Made by a program: the position numbers and the translations under genes
Shown here: positions 33,953-46,283 of the stretch, in pieces
Layout: every line of letters begins with the position of its first letter
Position numbering within the stretch: the first letter of the stretch is position 1
The notes under the pieces: model-generated
Told to the model about the DNA's origin: nothing
The model's input: the letters and a program-made list of their open reading frames with translations, nothing else
The model's database searches: none
Assembly: GCF_024139115.2 (NCBI RefSeq)
Contig: NC_085140.1
Location: 232,812,371 to 232,876,370, forward strand
Reading direction: 5' to 3'
DNA length: 64,000 nt
Source of the DNA: Armigeres subalbatus
Lineage: Eukaryota > Arthropoda > Insecta > Diptera > Culicidae

Positions 33953-34417
33953 CATTAAGCCAGTGATCCCCAAAGTGCGGCCCTCGAAGCCTTTTCCTGC
34001 GGCCCGCGAAGGGTTTCAGAATATACACTACATGTGGCCCATTGACAAACATCACATCCAGGAAAAGCTTTCATCGTGTCCAGTTTTTCGTTGTATATCG
34101 AGTTCACATCATTATGATGTTCAAGAAACATATAAACCAAGAATCTTTTTATCATCATGATTAAATAAATTTTAATATATAACGTTTTTAGGTGAAAATA
34201 ATGTTGTCAAACATTGCACCCTAATATGAATTCTTTCATTCTTCAAAACAAGTTAAGTTGTGGCAAAATTCGATTGGAAACTGCTTGATTTATAATTCCA
34301 GAAAATGCGTCATGTTAACGTACTTCACACTACGAAAAATGTTCAACGAAATCAAGATTTTGTCATGCTGCGATTAGTTGGGATGATGAAGAAAAAGTTT
34401 CCGGAAAATTCAATTAA

Positions 34418-35971
34418 GGTACACTGGGGGAAGTGGAAAAAGGGGGTAAGTGTAAAAATCGACTCGAAAAATTGTAATTGTACATACTTTACAGTTTTTA
34501 CCACATCATAACATTATTCAAGAATATACTTTGATGCTCACACTAATACTATGTTGAAATTTGTATAATACATACACTAACACGGTTAATGCTTGAACTG
34601 TAATTTTGGGTTTCGCGAAAAGTTGATTTTTGAATTCATAAAATCAATTTTTATTTGCACCGATTGTCCTTTTTTCAAATGAATTTATATCACAGGTGAC
34701 CATTATCTTATATATAAAAATGAAATAGTCTGTGTTCGTATCCGCATAACTCGAAAACGGCTGGATGGATTTTTTTCATTTCTTCAGCAGAAACATTCGT
34801 TATAGTTTCCGACGGGTTTATATGATATTTCCTAATGGGAAAATTACGAGTAAAGTTGAGCAAACCGTGAATAACTAAAATTGTGATTCCTATGGGAACT
34901 TTGCATGGGCAGTTCGGAATGCACATTCTCGCCTACTATGCAGGACAACGTCTGCCGGGTCAACTAGTAATACAATAAAACTAATCATATTCAATTGGTA
35001 GTGGTTTGTACCAAGAAAGCAAATAATTCATAGATTTTACACTTACCCCAGGTATCAAACACTGCAGGGGAAGTGGATAATGTTTCAATTACGCATTTTT
35101 TTTTCTTCCCTCTAGGGTTTATTTCGATAGCTGTGAATCTTAATATGTTTCTTCTTTGTTATCATTGTGATTCCAGTGGTCATTGGACTAATATAAATGA
35201 GAAAATGCCTGATTAATCCACCTATCGGTATTGATGCTTTCACATGTTTTACATATGAAAAAAAAATGTATAAGAAAGTTAAAAATAGCACTGATAGGTA
35301 AATGTATTGTATAATTCACATTAATTTTTATTCATAACAAATTTTGCCGTTGAATGCAATTTTTTGCGAACAAATGGGTTAAGGACAAATGCTTGAGAAT
35401 AGCTGATATTTTTTTACGTTCTTTGCGCACACACATACATACAAAAACGCACATACAGACATCATCTCTATTCATTGAACTAAGTTGATTAGTTTATAAT
35501 CCTGTAAGTCCCATTTTTCCTTTAAAAAGTTCATCTTTGGGGTGAACATATAGACTTTACGTACACTTAGTGTTCGAGAAGGCAAAACCAGCCCTCCCCT
35601 AGCTATTACGAGAATTCCTTGAGGATCTATTCCGTTAAGGTAATGAAATTATTCCACAAAAGATATTCAGAGCAATTATCGTATTGATTTTAGTTATATG
35701 CAACTACTCATCACTATTGAAGGTCAAGGTAACATGGGTTTTCCACTTACCTCATCCCACTAGGGAAAGTGGAAAAACAACTTCTAATTTTAAAATCTAT
35801 TTCCATAAATTTCAAGCGACCAAAATGGTATGAATTTCCGCACAGTTGGTGCAAAATTGACTGTTTTTGATAGCCCATTTTGATTGAACCCATTTAGATC
35901 ATTTAAACTGGTTTTACACTAATTCAAACATGCACTATCGGTTTTTCCTTTTCCACTTCCCCCAGTGTACC
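34418..35971. mobile_element. TIR element with GGTACACTGGGGGAAGTGG ends
   Basis: 23-bp inverted ends: GGTACACTGGGGGAAGTGG (34,418) continuing AAAA, and its complement ending GTGTACC at 35,971. Related GGGGAAGTGGA motifs recur inside (about 35,068 and 35,763). Target duplication uncertain: TA inside the ends, or TTAA/TTAC outside. No transposase; about 1.55 kb including a Helitron. Confidence 0.7.
34706..34967 (+). mobile_element. Non-autonomous Helitron-like element
   Basis: Starts TCTTATATATAAAAATG after an A and ends ACGTCTGCCGGGTCAACTAG before a T, so it fits the Helitron rules: 5' TC, 3' CTRR (CTAG), insertion between A and T, no TSD. The start and the GACAACGTCTGCCGGGT end match the widespread insect Helitron type. 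262 bp, no Rep/helicase. Confidence 0.8.
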
Positions 35972-36810
35972 TTACTTGGAAATAATGAAAACACGGTAAA
36001 CAGTTCAGAGTTCAGATTTACTCAACTTTCTATTCAATACTGCTGGTAAGTGGTTGTAGTTCGACTGGGATAATTGTTCTTATTTTCTGAATTTGTTAGA
36101 TTGAGATATTCAAACGGGTTTACATTTGCAGAGTCGGACGTTTCGGCCCGTTATTGAGTATTTTTCCTGATGAGCATTTTCCTTGAAAAAAGATCAAATA
36201 AAAACGAGTCGACACGTCGCAAAATCCGCACAGCCGTGTGCCCAGCAAAACTAAAACTGATATCCCGTCAAAAATTAGGCTTGTTAGCTGGGCTTCGGCA
36301 AATTAATTGCTGATTTTCAGCAATTTTGACAAATATCTCAGCGAAAGACATGTTTGCTGGGGCTCGGCTGTGCAAATCTCTGTAAAAGTTGAACAAATCG
36401 CTGAGATCCCGGTAAAAAAATAAGTGTAAAAAAAGTTCACCTGGCTTCAAAAACACGTTTCAAACATGCTGTCGTTATTTGCAACAACTTTCATTGAAAA
36501 ATAATCATCGAGGATAAAAACGGTCGACAGATGTTTATTTGGTAAAATAGTTTTGTCAACTAAGCCGAGGAGGTTTTGTTGCGATAGTAAAATTACACGC
36601 TAAGTCCGCTATCGCCGAAGTGTGTAATGTAAATTGTCCCTACAAAGTGTATGTTTTTTTAAACAGATTCTTTGATTACTTTGTATTATACTTCAAAATT
36701 CAATTCGAAATGATAAACAAATATTGCAGATATACCGCGGCCCGCTTCAACAGTTCAAAATTGCTGTGTGGCCCTCGATAGTAAGCAGGCTGGGGACCAC
36801 TGCATTAGGC

Positions 36811-37145
36811 GATAGGTATTCTTTGTAGAAATTTTGATCGACCTCTTCTTCGAACTTGGCTCATGATAAAAAATGCCAATATTTGTTCATTGCTGTATGG
36901 TTGGAAGACTAGCACCGATGATCAATATAAAATAATGTTTTACAAATTTTACCACTGCATCTTGTCTTAACTTATGCGCCTTGTTTATTCTTTCGTATGT
37001 GGCTTTAAACAACAAAACATTTAATTGCATATTATTCGGCAACTCGGCCGTACGAAAACCATTTTTTTGTTAAATATCTTGGCTGTGCATATGCACAGCA
37101 TATGTTTCGAAATGGACAAATTGATATGAAATTTGCGAAAAAGAA
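36811..37145. other. No gene seen
   Basis: AT-rich spacer between the hAT element and a tRNA-like sequence. Confidence 0.4.
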
Positions 37146-37151
37146 TCCACG

Positions 37152-37223
37152 TGTCTTGGAGGGACTCGAACCCTCAACCTCCTACTCTCTAGATAGGCGT
37201 GATAACCCCTACACAACAAGACC
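37152..37223 (-). tRNA. tRNA-like sequence (anticodon AGA), probably pseudo or SINE head
   Basis: 72 nt fold as a tRNA: acceptor GGTCTTG/CAAGACA with one mismatch, D stem GTG/CAC, anticodon stem CCTAT/GTAGG, loop CTAGAGA (anticodon AGA), T arm GAGGG-TTCGAGT-CCCTC. The short variable loop does not fit a tRNA-Ser, which should have a long one. The A box is weak. Probably a tRNA-derived repeat. Confidence 0.35.
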
Positions 37224-37377
37224 ACTTAACGGTCACGTTTGCGGAAAAGCCATCAGAATCCGAGTACCAACCTCCACCGCGGTTAGCTCTCTTTTTTGCA
37301 AATTGAATATCTTTCGGATGCTTGATTTGTCCAATCTCCACATTTGCTTTACTGTTGTATATCCACAGCCAAAACAT

Positions 37378-37645
37378 TGATTTATTTGGCTTACACCTAA
37401 ACATCTTACATTGCACCCCACGCTCGCCAAGTCGTTATGTACCTGGTCAACTCACTTCGCTCGGTGCGCTCCACACCTTCTTGTGCCTGCTGGATCAGAA
37501 GCGAACACCATCTTCACAGGATTGCTCTCCGGCATTCTTGCAACAAACCCTGCCCATCGTACCCTTTCGGCTTTAAGCTACATTCTGGATACTGAGTTCA
37601 CCGTAGAGCTGGGCGAGCTCGTGGTTTATCCTTTACCGCCACGAG
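37378..37645 (-). mobile_element. RTE (copy A/B type) 3' fragment
   Basis: On the minus strand this matches the last coding part of RTE copy B: YGELSIQNVA-like around 37,590, the AGCCGAAAGGGTACGATGGG stretch equivalent to 21,710, and a decayed tail at about 37,380 (AAATAAATC). Only the C-terminal segment remains. Confidence 0.7.
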
Positions 37646-37659
37646 CGAGTATGTACATT

Positions 37660-37785
37660 GAATACAAAATAGACCGGTCTAGGTGGGCATAGAAAGCTTT
37701 CAATTAATAACTGAGGAAATGCTCATAGAATACTAAGTTGAAAAGCATGCCAAATTCTAGTTGGAACGAAGCCATAGAAGTACAA
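37660..37785 (+). mobile_element. Fragment of second SINE family
   Basis: GGGCATAGAAAGCTTTCAATTAATAACTGAGGAAATGCT (in parts) and ATACTAAGTTGAAAAGCATG, ending in GAAGA, match the complement of 13,400-13,520. Confidence 0.6.
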
Positions 37786-37789
37786 GAAG

Positions 37790-38270
37790 ACCCTGTGGTG
37801 AAAAAGTATTTCAAAGAAACAAAGAAAAACCAATTTGGTTTTACATAAGAACGGCTTAATTGATTGGCATAAAATTCACTCAAATATGGGGATTGAGAAA
37901 CTTTTACAAAAAATTGATAGTAAGAGTGTTTAAGGCACTTTATAACCCCCGTGGCCTCATCAAAAGAAACACTAAGAAGGTCCCAGGTGGTTTAGTTTAT
38001 CAAAGTAGGCCTAAGGGGCTGAGAAGTAGTTGCATAAACGACATACTGCTGGTATATGAATGTTAAATGTTAAAAATTCCCTCGCCCGATGACGGCAAGT
38101 TTTAAATTCCGCTGCTTAGTGGTTCACTACTGGGAATACACTTTTTCGCACAGGAGTCACAAGGGAATATTAGAGGATGCTTATCAAATTTTATTTCTTT
38201 GATTTTTTTTTTAATTTGTTTATCTTTATCTTCAGTATTAACTGTACAGACTAATTTAAAACTAGTCACC
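37790..38270. other. No gene seen
   Basis: Non-coding spacer before an RTE fragment. Confidence 0.35.
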
Positions 38271-38274
38271 CTTG

Positions 38275-39410
38275 TAAAACAAATCGACCACGTTCTAATC
38301 GACGTCAAATTCTTCTTCGACATCACGAACGTCCGCACCTACCGTAGTATTGAATCCGGCCACTACCTCGTTGCAGTATGTTTGCGCTCAAAACTCTCGA
38401 CAATGTACAACACGCGTCGGAGTCGTCCGCCGCTTCTAAACCTTGGGTGGCTACAAGACGGTAGACTAGCCCAAGACTACGCGTAGCAGCTGGAAGTAGC
38501 ACTCCCAACGGAAGAGCAGCTAGGCGCAGCATCTCTTGGAGATGGCTGGAGAGATATTCGATCCGCCAATGGGAGCACCGCAACCGCTGCACTAGACACG
38601 GTGGCCCTGGATCAGAGAAACGACTGTTATGACGGCGAATATGAGCAGTTAATAGAAGAGAAGAATGCAGCATGGGCGAGATTGCTGCAACACCGCACGA
38701 GGGCGAACGAGGCACGATACAAACGGACGCGGAACAGACAAAACTCGATTTTTCGGAGGAAAAGCGCCAGCAGGAAGATCGAGACCGTGAAGAGACGGAG
38801 CAACTGTACCGCGCTAATAACGCACGAAAGTTCTATGAGAAATTAAACCGTGCACGTAAGGCCTCGTGCCACAGTCCGATATGTGTAAGGACATAACAAA
38901 CGAGCGTGAGGTGATCCAAAGGTGGCGGCAGCACTACGAAGAGCACCTGAATGGCGATGTGGCAGGCAACGGTGGCGGTATGGTAATGACCCTAAGAGCA
39001 CGCGCGCAGGACATACGACTTCCGACTCCGAATCTCCAAGAAATCCATGAGGAGATCAGCCGGATGAAAAACAACAAAGTCTCTGGAGTTGACCAACTAC
39101 CAGGAGAGCTGTTTAAACACGGTGGTGAGGCACTGGCTAGAGCGCTGCACTGGGTAATTACCAAGGTTTGGGAGGATGAGGTTCTGCCGCGTACCATCCA
39201 TGGTGGGGTGCTGATGGCGGACGGTACGTGGAGGAGGCGAATGAACCACGAGTTACATCAGCTGTTGGGAGAACCATCCATCGTTCACACCGCGAGAATC
39301 GGAAGGCTGTGGTGGACTGAGCACGTAGCCAGATCCGGTGAAAATGGTTCTTGACAACGATCCGACGGGCACAAGAAGGCGAGGTGCACAGCGGGCAAGG
39401 TGGTATGGGT
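38275..39410 (+). pseudogene. RTE endonuclease/RT with RT core deleted (copy E)
   Basis: 38,275-38,490: endonuclease end (QIDHVLIDVKFF, SIESGHYLV). 38,500-38,880: charged linker in changing frames. 38,866-39,180: [42 protein letters not shown]. The frame then jumps directly to GGVLMADGTWRRRMNHELHQ, which in copy F (46,699-47,289) lies near the C-terminus. The whole palm with FADD is thus missing, by one internal deletion at about 39,195-39,205. After TARIGRLWWTEHVARSGE the frame ends at 39,354. Confidence 0.8.
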
Positions 39411-40205
39411 GGTTGGTATGGGGAGGGAAAGTTGAATTTTCCATTGTAGGTACTGACTGTGGCGGTTCCATATTGAGCGCTGGAAATGAGAGAGCCTATC
39501 CCGAGCAGCACAAGTCAGACAAAATTGGTTGCAGCAACTTGAGTGTGACTAAATCATGTCAAATATGAGTTACGGTAACCTATGTGGAACATGTGTGTGT
39601 GACTGGGGGTAATATTCCGAATATTTCACTCAACAGCTGATTGGCCATTCGAATAATTATTATTAATCGGTTTTATTCCAGGTAGCAAAACTTTGGTCAT
39701 GGTCAGGCATTGAAAAAAATCAGATCATGAGAAAAAATCGACTAAATTCATGCCAAATTGTACTCTACTGCGGTCTTATCGCTGATGCTTTCTAGATCGT
39801 TGAAATTTGGCGTTCGTTGATTCAATGTTTAAAGATCTTCATCGCTTACCAATGGGAGACAACTGAGCGAGGCAAATCACTTGGTAACCTAACAATGAGT
39901 GTTGTTACCACACGCTGTTAGAAAAATCTTTTCAAACATTAGGAAAATTAAGTCCGCTATGAGAATGGAACTCTGATACACTGCATGGGAGGCTTTGATA
40001 CTTTCTCTCCTCCATCCCAGCGCAACTTGAAAGCAGAGTGAATAAAGCAATACAACTAATGTGTTTTGGTTTTATTCTATTAGAGCAAGCGTTACGCAAA
40101 TGATCCAGTCGTATCTTCCCTGGAAACCATACCAAGTTTGGCTTGGCGAACTCTGTTGCTCGTTGTTTACACAGCAACGATCGCTCATTAGATCATTGCT
40201 GAATT
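39411..40205. other. No gene seen
   Basis: Non-coding spacer between RTE fragments on opposite strands. Confidence 0.35.
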
Positions 40206-40209
40206 ATAT

Positions 40210-40890
40210 CATTGCTCGTCCACTTCACCACGTCCACGTCCACCCTTGCTTCAGCACGATCGCCAGCGCTGCGTCCTTCTCCTCCAAAATCGGTTTGCAC
40301 TCTTCGTCGAACCAATCGTTCCGTCGTTAATGGCTGATATAAATGTATTCCCAAAAACCTCAAGAGGGGTCCAATCGAGCTCACTCGCTTCCGGCAACCC
40401 AGCCTCGAGTATGCAGGACGACACCAGGTTGCTTCAGTCGTTCTAGGCTGTGTTGGTAGAATCATACTCAAATACCAATCTTCAAGGCTTCATGCACGAG
40501 GTAACTCTCTAGCGATTCTGTAGGGAGAGAATCGGGCTAATTCAATGCATTCAACCATATAGAACACGTAAAAATCATGCAATGATGCAAATCGTGATTC
40601 AAATCATGAGCAATTTTCTGGGCCATGATTTTGATGGGATTTGACTCACTGACATGTTGACGCATCAGATAGTGGTCAGCGTCGCTGATAGTGCCACGAT
40701 ATGTCCTGACGTCGATAATGTCGGAGAAGTGTCGTCCATCAATCAGAACGTGGTCGATTTGTGATTCTGTGTGCAGTGATGATCTCCAGGTGCACCAATA
40801 CGGAATGATGTGTTGGAAGTAGGTGCTGCGAATGTTTATTTTCTTAGAGGCAGCGAAATAAATTAGTCGTAGGCCGTTTCCGTTCGTCAT
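40210..40890 (-). pseudogene. RTE endonuclease fragment (copy G)
   Basis: Minus strand 40,655-40,890 encodes NGLRLIYFAASKKINIRSTY, TESQIDHVLIDGRHFSDIID and DADHYLM, the central and final part of the AP-endonuclease. 40,220-40,450 continues with the linker (RNDWFDEEC-type), after about 200 bp of unrelated sequence with repeated AATCATG words. No RT part. Confidence 0.8.
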
Positions 40891-43466
40891 CGTCTATCAC
40901 CATGACAGCTGTTCCCAGCTCGTGTGTGTTACCGCAGCTCTGATATGTAGGTGGCGTGATTATCTGTTTTATTTTTCAGGGTCCACGTATCGAGCTCAAA
41001 TTTTGACACATTATTATTTTAGCCAAAATGAAAATATAAAAAGGTTGAGCTATTCAAATTTCCAATTTCCACAAAATAAATGACCCCCTGGTACCTATTA
41101 TGCATGAACAAAATCAATATTATCTGACGTTTTTGTAGGAGCCGAAACTGATTAGAAGATATGCCTTTGATAGTCGATGGAAGCTATTTCTCGAAGAATA
41201 GGAATAGCGGTACCTTAATCAAAAATTACCTCACATCAAGTTGGAGAAATGTATGGACATTACGAATTTGAACGAAAGGCTATGTTACTCCTTAGCGACA
41301 TATGGTAATTCACCTCATTATACCTGAGTTAACTGTGAGCATGTTATTTTGCAAGAGAACTGTAGCAACAGAACTGTTGCCAGCTGGAAATGTTTCAAAC
41401 AAAAACATAGGACAGTTTTGTGTTCTAGTCGAACGTTCTACGAACGATGTCCCATGCATGAAAAATCTGCATCAGTTCATACAACTCGAAAGCTTGTCGT
41501 TTGGATATATTCTCTGACCCTTATGTTAATATGTAGTTCTTTTCAAATTGTGCTTTGTTAAACTACATTTTCAATTGTTTCATCTATCTCTGGATGACAC
41601 CTTTGATGCAGCGTGAAGAAAATCAATCAGTACCTGCATCATCTCGAATATGCCCCTACAGGCGCGGATGATAAAATAAATGGCACACAGCAGACCAGAC
41701 GATGTGGTGCTCGCCATGGCACTCTCAAACTGTTGAAAATATGGCTCTCACAAACCAGTAGTTTGTTCTCAGGATATTGCCTTCCTTTGCCGTCAAACGA
41801 GGAGGCAGAAGTGGTGATTTATTGTTTGGATTGATACAAAATGATGGATTGCAGCGATTTACTGCTGTGCCTAGATTTCAGCATGCATTGCGTTGATTAC
41901 TTTTCATCCCGGCATTTATTGAATGTGATGTAGCATAGGTACGTGGCCGGCTGGACGCGATCAGTGCAATCAGCTGAGTGCAGACAATACAATGGGATAG
42001 TTAATGTGAAAAATGAGTTGAATCGCGTCACAATTACGGCGAGGAACGAAATTTTCACATTGATTTGTGAATTGTCGACAATTTGCTCCAGGCATATTCT
42101 GGCCCTCATAATCTGCCAAATCCAAGCTTACTGTACTTTGGGTCGAAAGGGTGTACGTAAATAATCAACGAGAACGAATTCATAGTTATCTCTACTGGCT
42201 GTATATTTTCTACAAAATAGGCACATGTTGACATTGTGCTTCATATTTTTCAAATGATGAAGAAAGCTGCCTTCTTGGCCTAATGAATTGTATTGCCCAC
42301 CAAATAAAAAACGGATCGATAGCTTTTCGGTACAGTTTTGATGTACAAAAATGGTAAGAATATTAAGGGGAATTTGATCGTAAACTTTAAAAAGTACGGA
42401 CCCAACAACTCCATGGCTTTCAAAGAGTCACCCGTGTAAAATGTGTAAGCATTTGTCTAAAACCATCGGAAATTTGGGTTATAATTCTTGGAGGGAAAAA
42501 TAGACGCAACGGTTGCAAAAATGCTTATTTATTCTCTTCTTCATAATTTGCGTTATAACCTATGCCTATGACGAGCTATGTTCATTTCCCTTGATTTGAA
42601 ACCGACAAAAGTTCTGGCTAATGAGATCGATAAACTGCTCGAATCAAACCGTTCGACCCGTTTTTTGTGCAACAACTTTTCCCTATTCCTAGCTCGTGTA
42701 ATTGGCCAGATCAGCTACCATGCCTACTAGAAGAAACAGAATTTCTGTTTTTGAACTGACCGACTATTCTCTTTGAGGAAAAACTCATAAATTCTAAATA
42801 TAGGTTATCAACCACCAATAAGGACTATGAAGGCGCCCATGGCGAATTCACAGTTGCTGTTCTGATAATCATGCAGATGTACCAATTAAAAATTTCCTGT
42901 CGATATTTCTCCCCACCTGAGAAGCTTTTTTATAGAAGCATGAATATACATACGGTGATAGGGCGATGGCGAGCAAAACATTGATTTCCAGAGTGAATAA
43001 TGAATTCCAATACTGTAGCTTAAGAAAACCGCAGTAGATTGGTTCTGAGAATTATTTCAATAATATATTTCATATTTCTATCGTTTAACATTTAACATTT
43101 TAACCCAACAGACATAAGTTAAACAAACACTGATTCTAAAACGTTCAAATTAAAAAAAATTATATTCGTCCTAAACGTCCTCGGTAACTGAAACATCTAA
43201 AAATGCATTGGTGCGTAGATTACGGCTTCTGATGCGGATGTTCAGAAGTCTGCGTATGTCAGGGCAGTCAATCCGAGATGAATGTTGACTTAGGAGCATC
43301 ACGACGAATTCTCAGGAGATCAATTTAATTTATTCTTCACATATCTTCATATCCAGGTAATTCCAAGGCAGATACCTTAAAGCGAACCTAACGAACTTTT
43401 TATGCACTGCCTTTATACATTGGATTCCATTCTGGTAAAAGGTGGACCAAACGGATGAACAGCGAA
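40891..43466. other. No gene seen
   Basis: 2.6 kb of AT-rich DNA with only short frames of no recognisable content; no TIRs or arrays recognised. Confidence 0.4.
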
Positions 43467-43688
43467 TAGGGAAACTGTTCCGTTTTCCATCTCATTGAAC
43501 ATATATTCATCTCATCGCAAAACAAAGAAATAAAGCACCAATCTCGCAAACTTCTTTTTGCTAACACGCGTGCTAACTGGTGAAAAAAAATCACAAAAAT
43601 AAGAAACAAAACAAATTCCTTTTCATTGTGTTGGTTTTGATGGGATGGAAATAGGAGCTATGGGATGAAGTGCCGAACCGTTCCCTTA
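43467..43688. mobile_element. MITE-1, complete copy, opposite orientation
   Basis: 222 bp; starts TAGGGAAACTGTTCCG and ends GCCGAACCGTTCCCTTA. Aligns end to end with the reverse complement of 16,124-16,343. Confidence 0.75.
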
Positions 43689-44490
43689 TATAATATTATA
43701 ATTTAATTTTTTTTTCTCCTGGTAATCCCGCTCAACACATGAAATCTATCGAGTCATGAAGCTGAAATTCCCCGATGAAATGTGAAGTTCTTTTTATCAA
43801 GTTCTATTGCTACATTTTTCCAGTTTAATGATTCTATTACATATTCTAATTCAGGACTAAAATTTTTATTCTCTCTATCCATCATCCACAATTCAATTTA
43901 AATCGCCACCTACAACATTCGCAGTTGTTCCTAGTATTACAAGTATTTTTTTACAATCGTTGTACCGCTGTTGAAGTTAATACTGCCTATCTCTATAACA
44001 TAATTCATCTTTTGCGATAAATTTTTATATTATCTCCCAATCTGAGTGCCGACCACTTCACTTTTTTATAATTCTTCTCTCTTTTCCAAGTGTGGATCAT
44101 CCATAGCGTCGGATGCCTCACTTACCTTACATCGTTTCTGTTGTTTCGTCCTGTTTCTCATCACAACCCTTTTCCCCGCTACACCCCATTCGTTATCGGT
44201 CTGATGGTCCGACTCCGTTGTTAAGTATATTCCGATTCCGATTCTTTTGTTTGTTTATCTTTCCCCACAGGCTTCCTACCACGTTTTGTTTTTGAATTCC
44301 GTTGCTCATGTACACCCGTAGTGGTGACGCATGGTGTTTCACTCACCATAAGGTGCTCATTCATGATGTCATCTTGGTGTTGGTTTTTTCCTCTTCCGGT
44401 GTAACCGCAGTGGGTGTGCTCGGGAGTTCACTTCTCGTTGTAGTTGTTTATTAGTTTTTTAAAAAAAATTAATTTTTTTTTAAATTATTA
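43689..44490. other. No gene seen
   Basis: T/C-rich non-coding sequence ending in poly(A)/poly(T) runs (44,455-44,480). Confidence 0.4.
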
Positions 44491-44498
44491 CTATTTTC

Positions 44499-44696
44499 AA
44501 AAGATATTTTAGTTACTAGATAAAGATTGTCGCTTCTGTTCCCTTTGTTCTGCTGTCCGAAACATGTGTGGTACATACCTGTCAAATCGTATGGATTTTC
44601 CTTCTTTGACATTTAGCTCCCCTATCCTCGCCAGCAAAAGATGTTCCGGACAGCGACGACAGCGACAATCTTTATCTAGTAACTAAAATATCTTTT
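44499..44696. mobile_element. MITE-2, copy 1
   Basis: 198 bp with perfect TIRs of about 36 bp starting AAAAGATATTTTAGTTACTA. 8-bp TSD with one change: CTATTTTC (44,491-44,498) and CTGTTTTC (44,697-44,704). Almost identical to copy 2 at 59,392-59,589 in the same orientation. Confidence 0.85.
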
Positions 44697-44723
44697 CTGT
44701 TTTCCCATGAACGTATGACAAAT

Positions 44724-44980
44724 CAAGCTCTATCTGGAATAAGGGCGAATGTCGCAAGAGAGAATTCTCTTCGCCGACTTCCCCTCTTTTAAATTAAAGT
44801 GACAAGCAGATGATTTCGTTGCGGTTTTTCCCCTCAGAATGAAAGAAAACAATGTAAACTTGCATTCTGTGGTGATAAACCGCGAAGAAATCCACTGCTT
44901 GTCACTTTTATTTAAAAGAGGGGAAGTCGACGAAGAGAATCCTCTCTTGCGACATTCGCCCTTTTACCAGATAGAGCTTG
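44724..44980. mobile_element. Foldback MITE with about 95-bp arms
   Basis: Starts CAAGCTCTATCTGG and ends CCAGATAGAGCTTG. The arms continue inward through GGGCGAATGTCGCAAGAGAG, ACTTCCCCTCTTTTAAAT and GTGACAAGCAG, leaving a loop of about 60 bp. A short AAAT repeat at both sides may be the TSD. It lies only 20 bp from MITE-2. Confidence 0.8.
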
Positions 44981-44984
44981 AAAT

Positions 44985-46280
44985 GATCGATAAATAACTG
45001 CATTTTGATCCATAAAACTTCAAGTTTGCGCAATTTTTATAGTGATGATGATCCATAATTTCAGTAGTATGATCCATAGTTTTGGCAATTTGTTTCATAA
45101 TTTTGGGATATGATCCTTAAATTTGATCATAACGCTTGGAAAGAAAGCCAATGAAACTATATTAATTATTCCATCATTTTTTTAAATCTTTGGATCATTT
45201 TCCATAGATTTATGGATCATTAAATGATGTCATACGATCATGGAAAAATAGCAATAATTTTAATGTTTTTCTAGACCACGTCTTAAACAAACATATTTTT
45301 CTATTGGGGGTTCCCGCAATATTCTATGGATTAATGGTAGCGTTATACGAAACATTTAGGTGTTATTTACGGATCGTTTTTCAATGGATCATTCTTTATT
45401 GTTTTAATGCAAAGTATGTTTTGCCGTTAAAGATCATGCGCAGGAACTTGTTTTGTACTCGTTGGAGTATGGGATGATGCGTTTTGGTGCAGCGGTCCCT
45501 TTAATCTACTTACATTTGGGCATTCTACATCTCGATAACCTTTCTATCTCGATATCTCTCTATCTCGATGTATTCTGGTCATATTTTGTTCAGGATTCTC
45601 TCTCCCTATGTCGATATATTCCTATTTCTAGGCTACTAGACCATTTGAACAATAAAAAACACATGAGCAACAAGAAATGACTTTTGTTTTGTTGTCGTTT
45701 TTCATAACAACGAGCTTTTTTCAATCAAGTACTCATTTCAATTCTCCTTCCATTCCTCCATCTCTCCTTATCTCGATGGTCCCTTCAATATCGAGATGTG
45801 GAGAGGCGACTGTATAACGGAACTCCATGATGCTGGGCAACCTCAAAATTGTTCGTTGCACGTCCTCTTCCTTCTTGAATTTGATAATCACCAACATTTC
45901 GTTTTTCTCCTTATACATGAGCATGAGCATGATTGACCGCCCACGGTTGCTACTCCGTTATTGCCAGATCAGCTGTAGTTACACAGAGAACAGATGAAGT
46001 TTGGGACTAACATCATCTTCAATGTGTAAGAATTGGTGACCCAAAAAATAAGCAATACCAGCGCTGGCAGTGTTCGAATGCAGGTCAATTAGGGAATAGG
46101 TAGGAAATTGTTGACGTGATACTCGCTTTGATAGAAGCCGACGAGTCATCTTCACTTCCACGAGAAATCACTGGGATGTTGGATATATGGGATAGGGAGT
46201 GTGCAGGGTTCGTTTTGGTCGACGGTATGTCGTGTATAGCGTGTAGTTTGATCGATGAAAACAATACTATTTTTTTTAAA
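44985..46280. other. No gene seen; TATCTCGAT motifs
   Basis: 45,000-45,300 repeats ATGATCCAT-like words. 45,525-45,790 contains several copies of (T)ATCTCGAT and its complement. A minus frame of 65 codons (45,733-45,930, KEKNEMLVIIKFKKEED) overlaps these and is not recognised. Confidence 0.35.
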
Positions 46281-46283
46281 AGG

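Larger units (their letters stand above)
33961..36802. mobile_element. hAT-type element with CAGTGATCCCCA ends
   Basis: Ends CAGTGATCCCCA (33,961) and TGGGGACCACTG (36,791-36,802), the classic hAT CAGTGGTCCCCA form, followed by GCGGCCC-type subterminal sequence at both sides (33,977 and 36,737). 8-bp TSDs with one change: CATTAAGC (33,953-33,960) and CATTAGGC (36,803-36,810). 2.84 kb, no transposase frame visible. Another TIR element occupies its middle. Confidence 0.85.

Noticed and set aside
37152..37223. Functional tRNA-Ser(AGA) gene
   Set aside because: The variable loop is too short for tRNA-Ser, the A box is weak and the acceptor has a mismatch.
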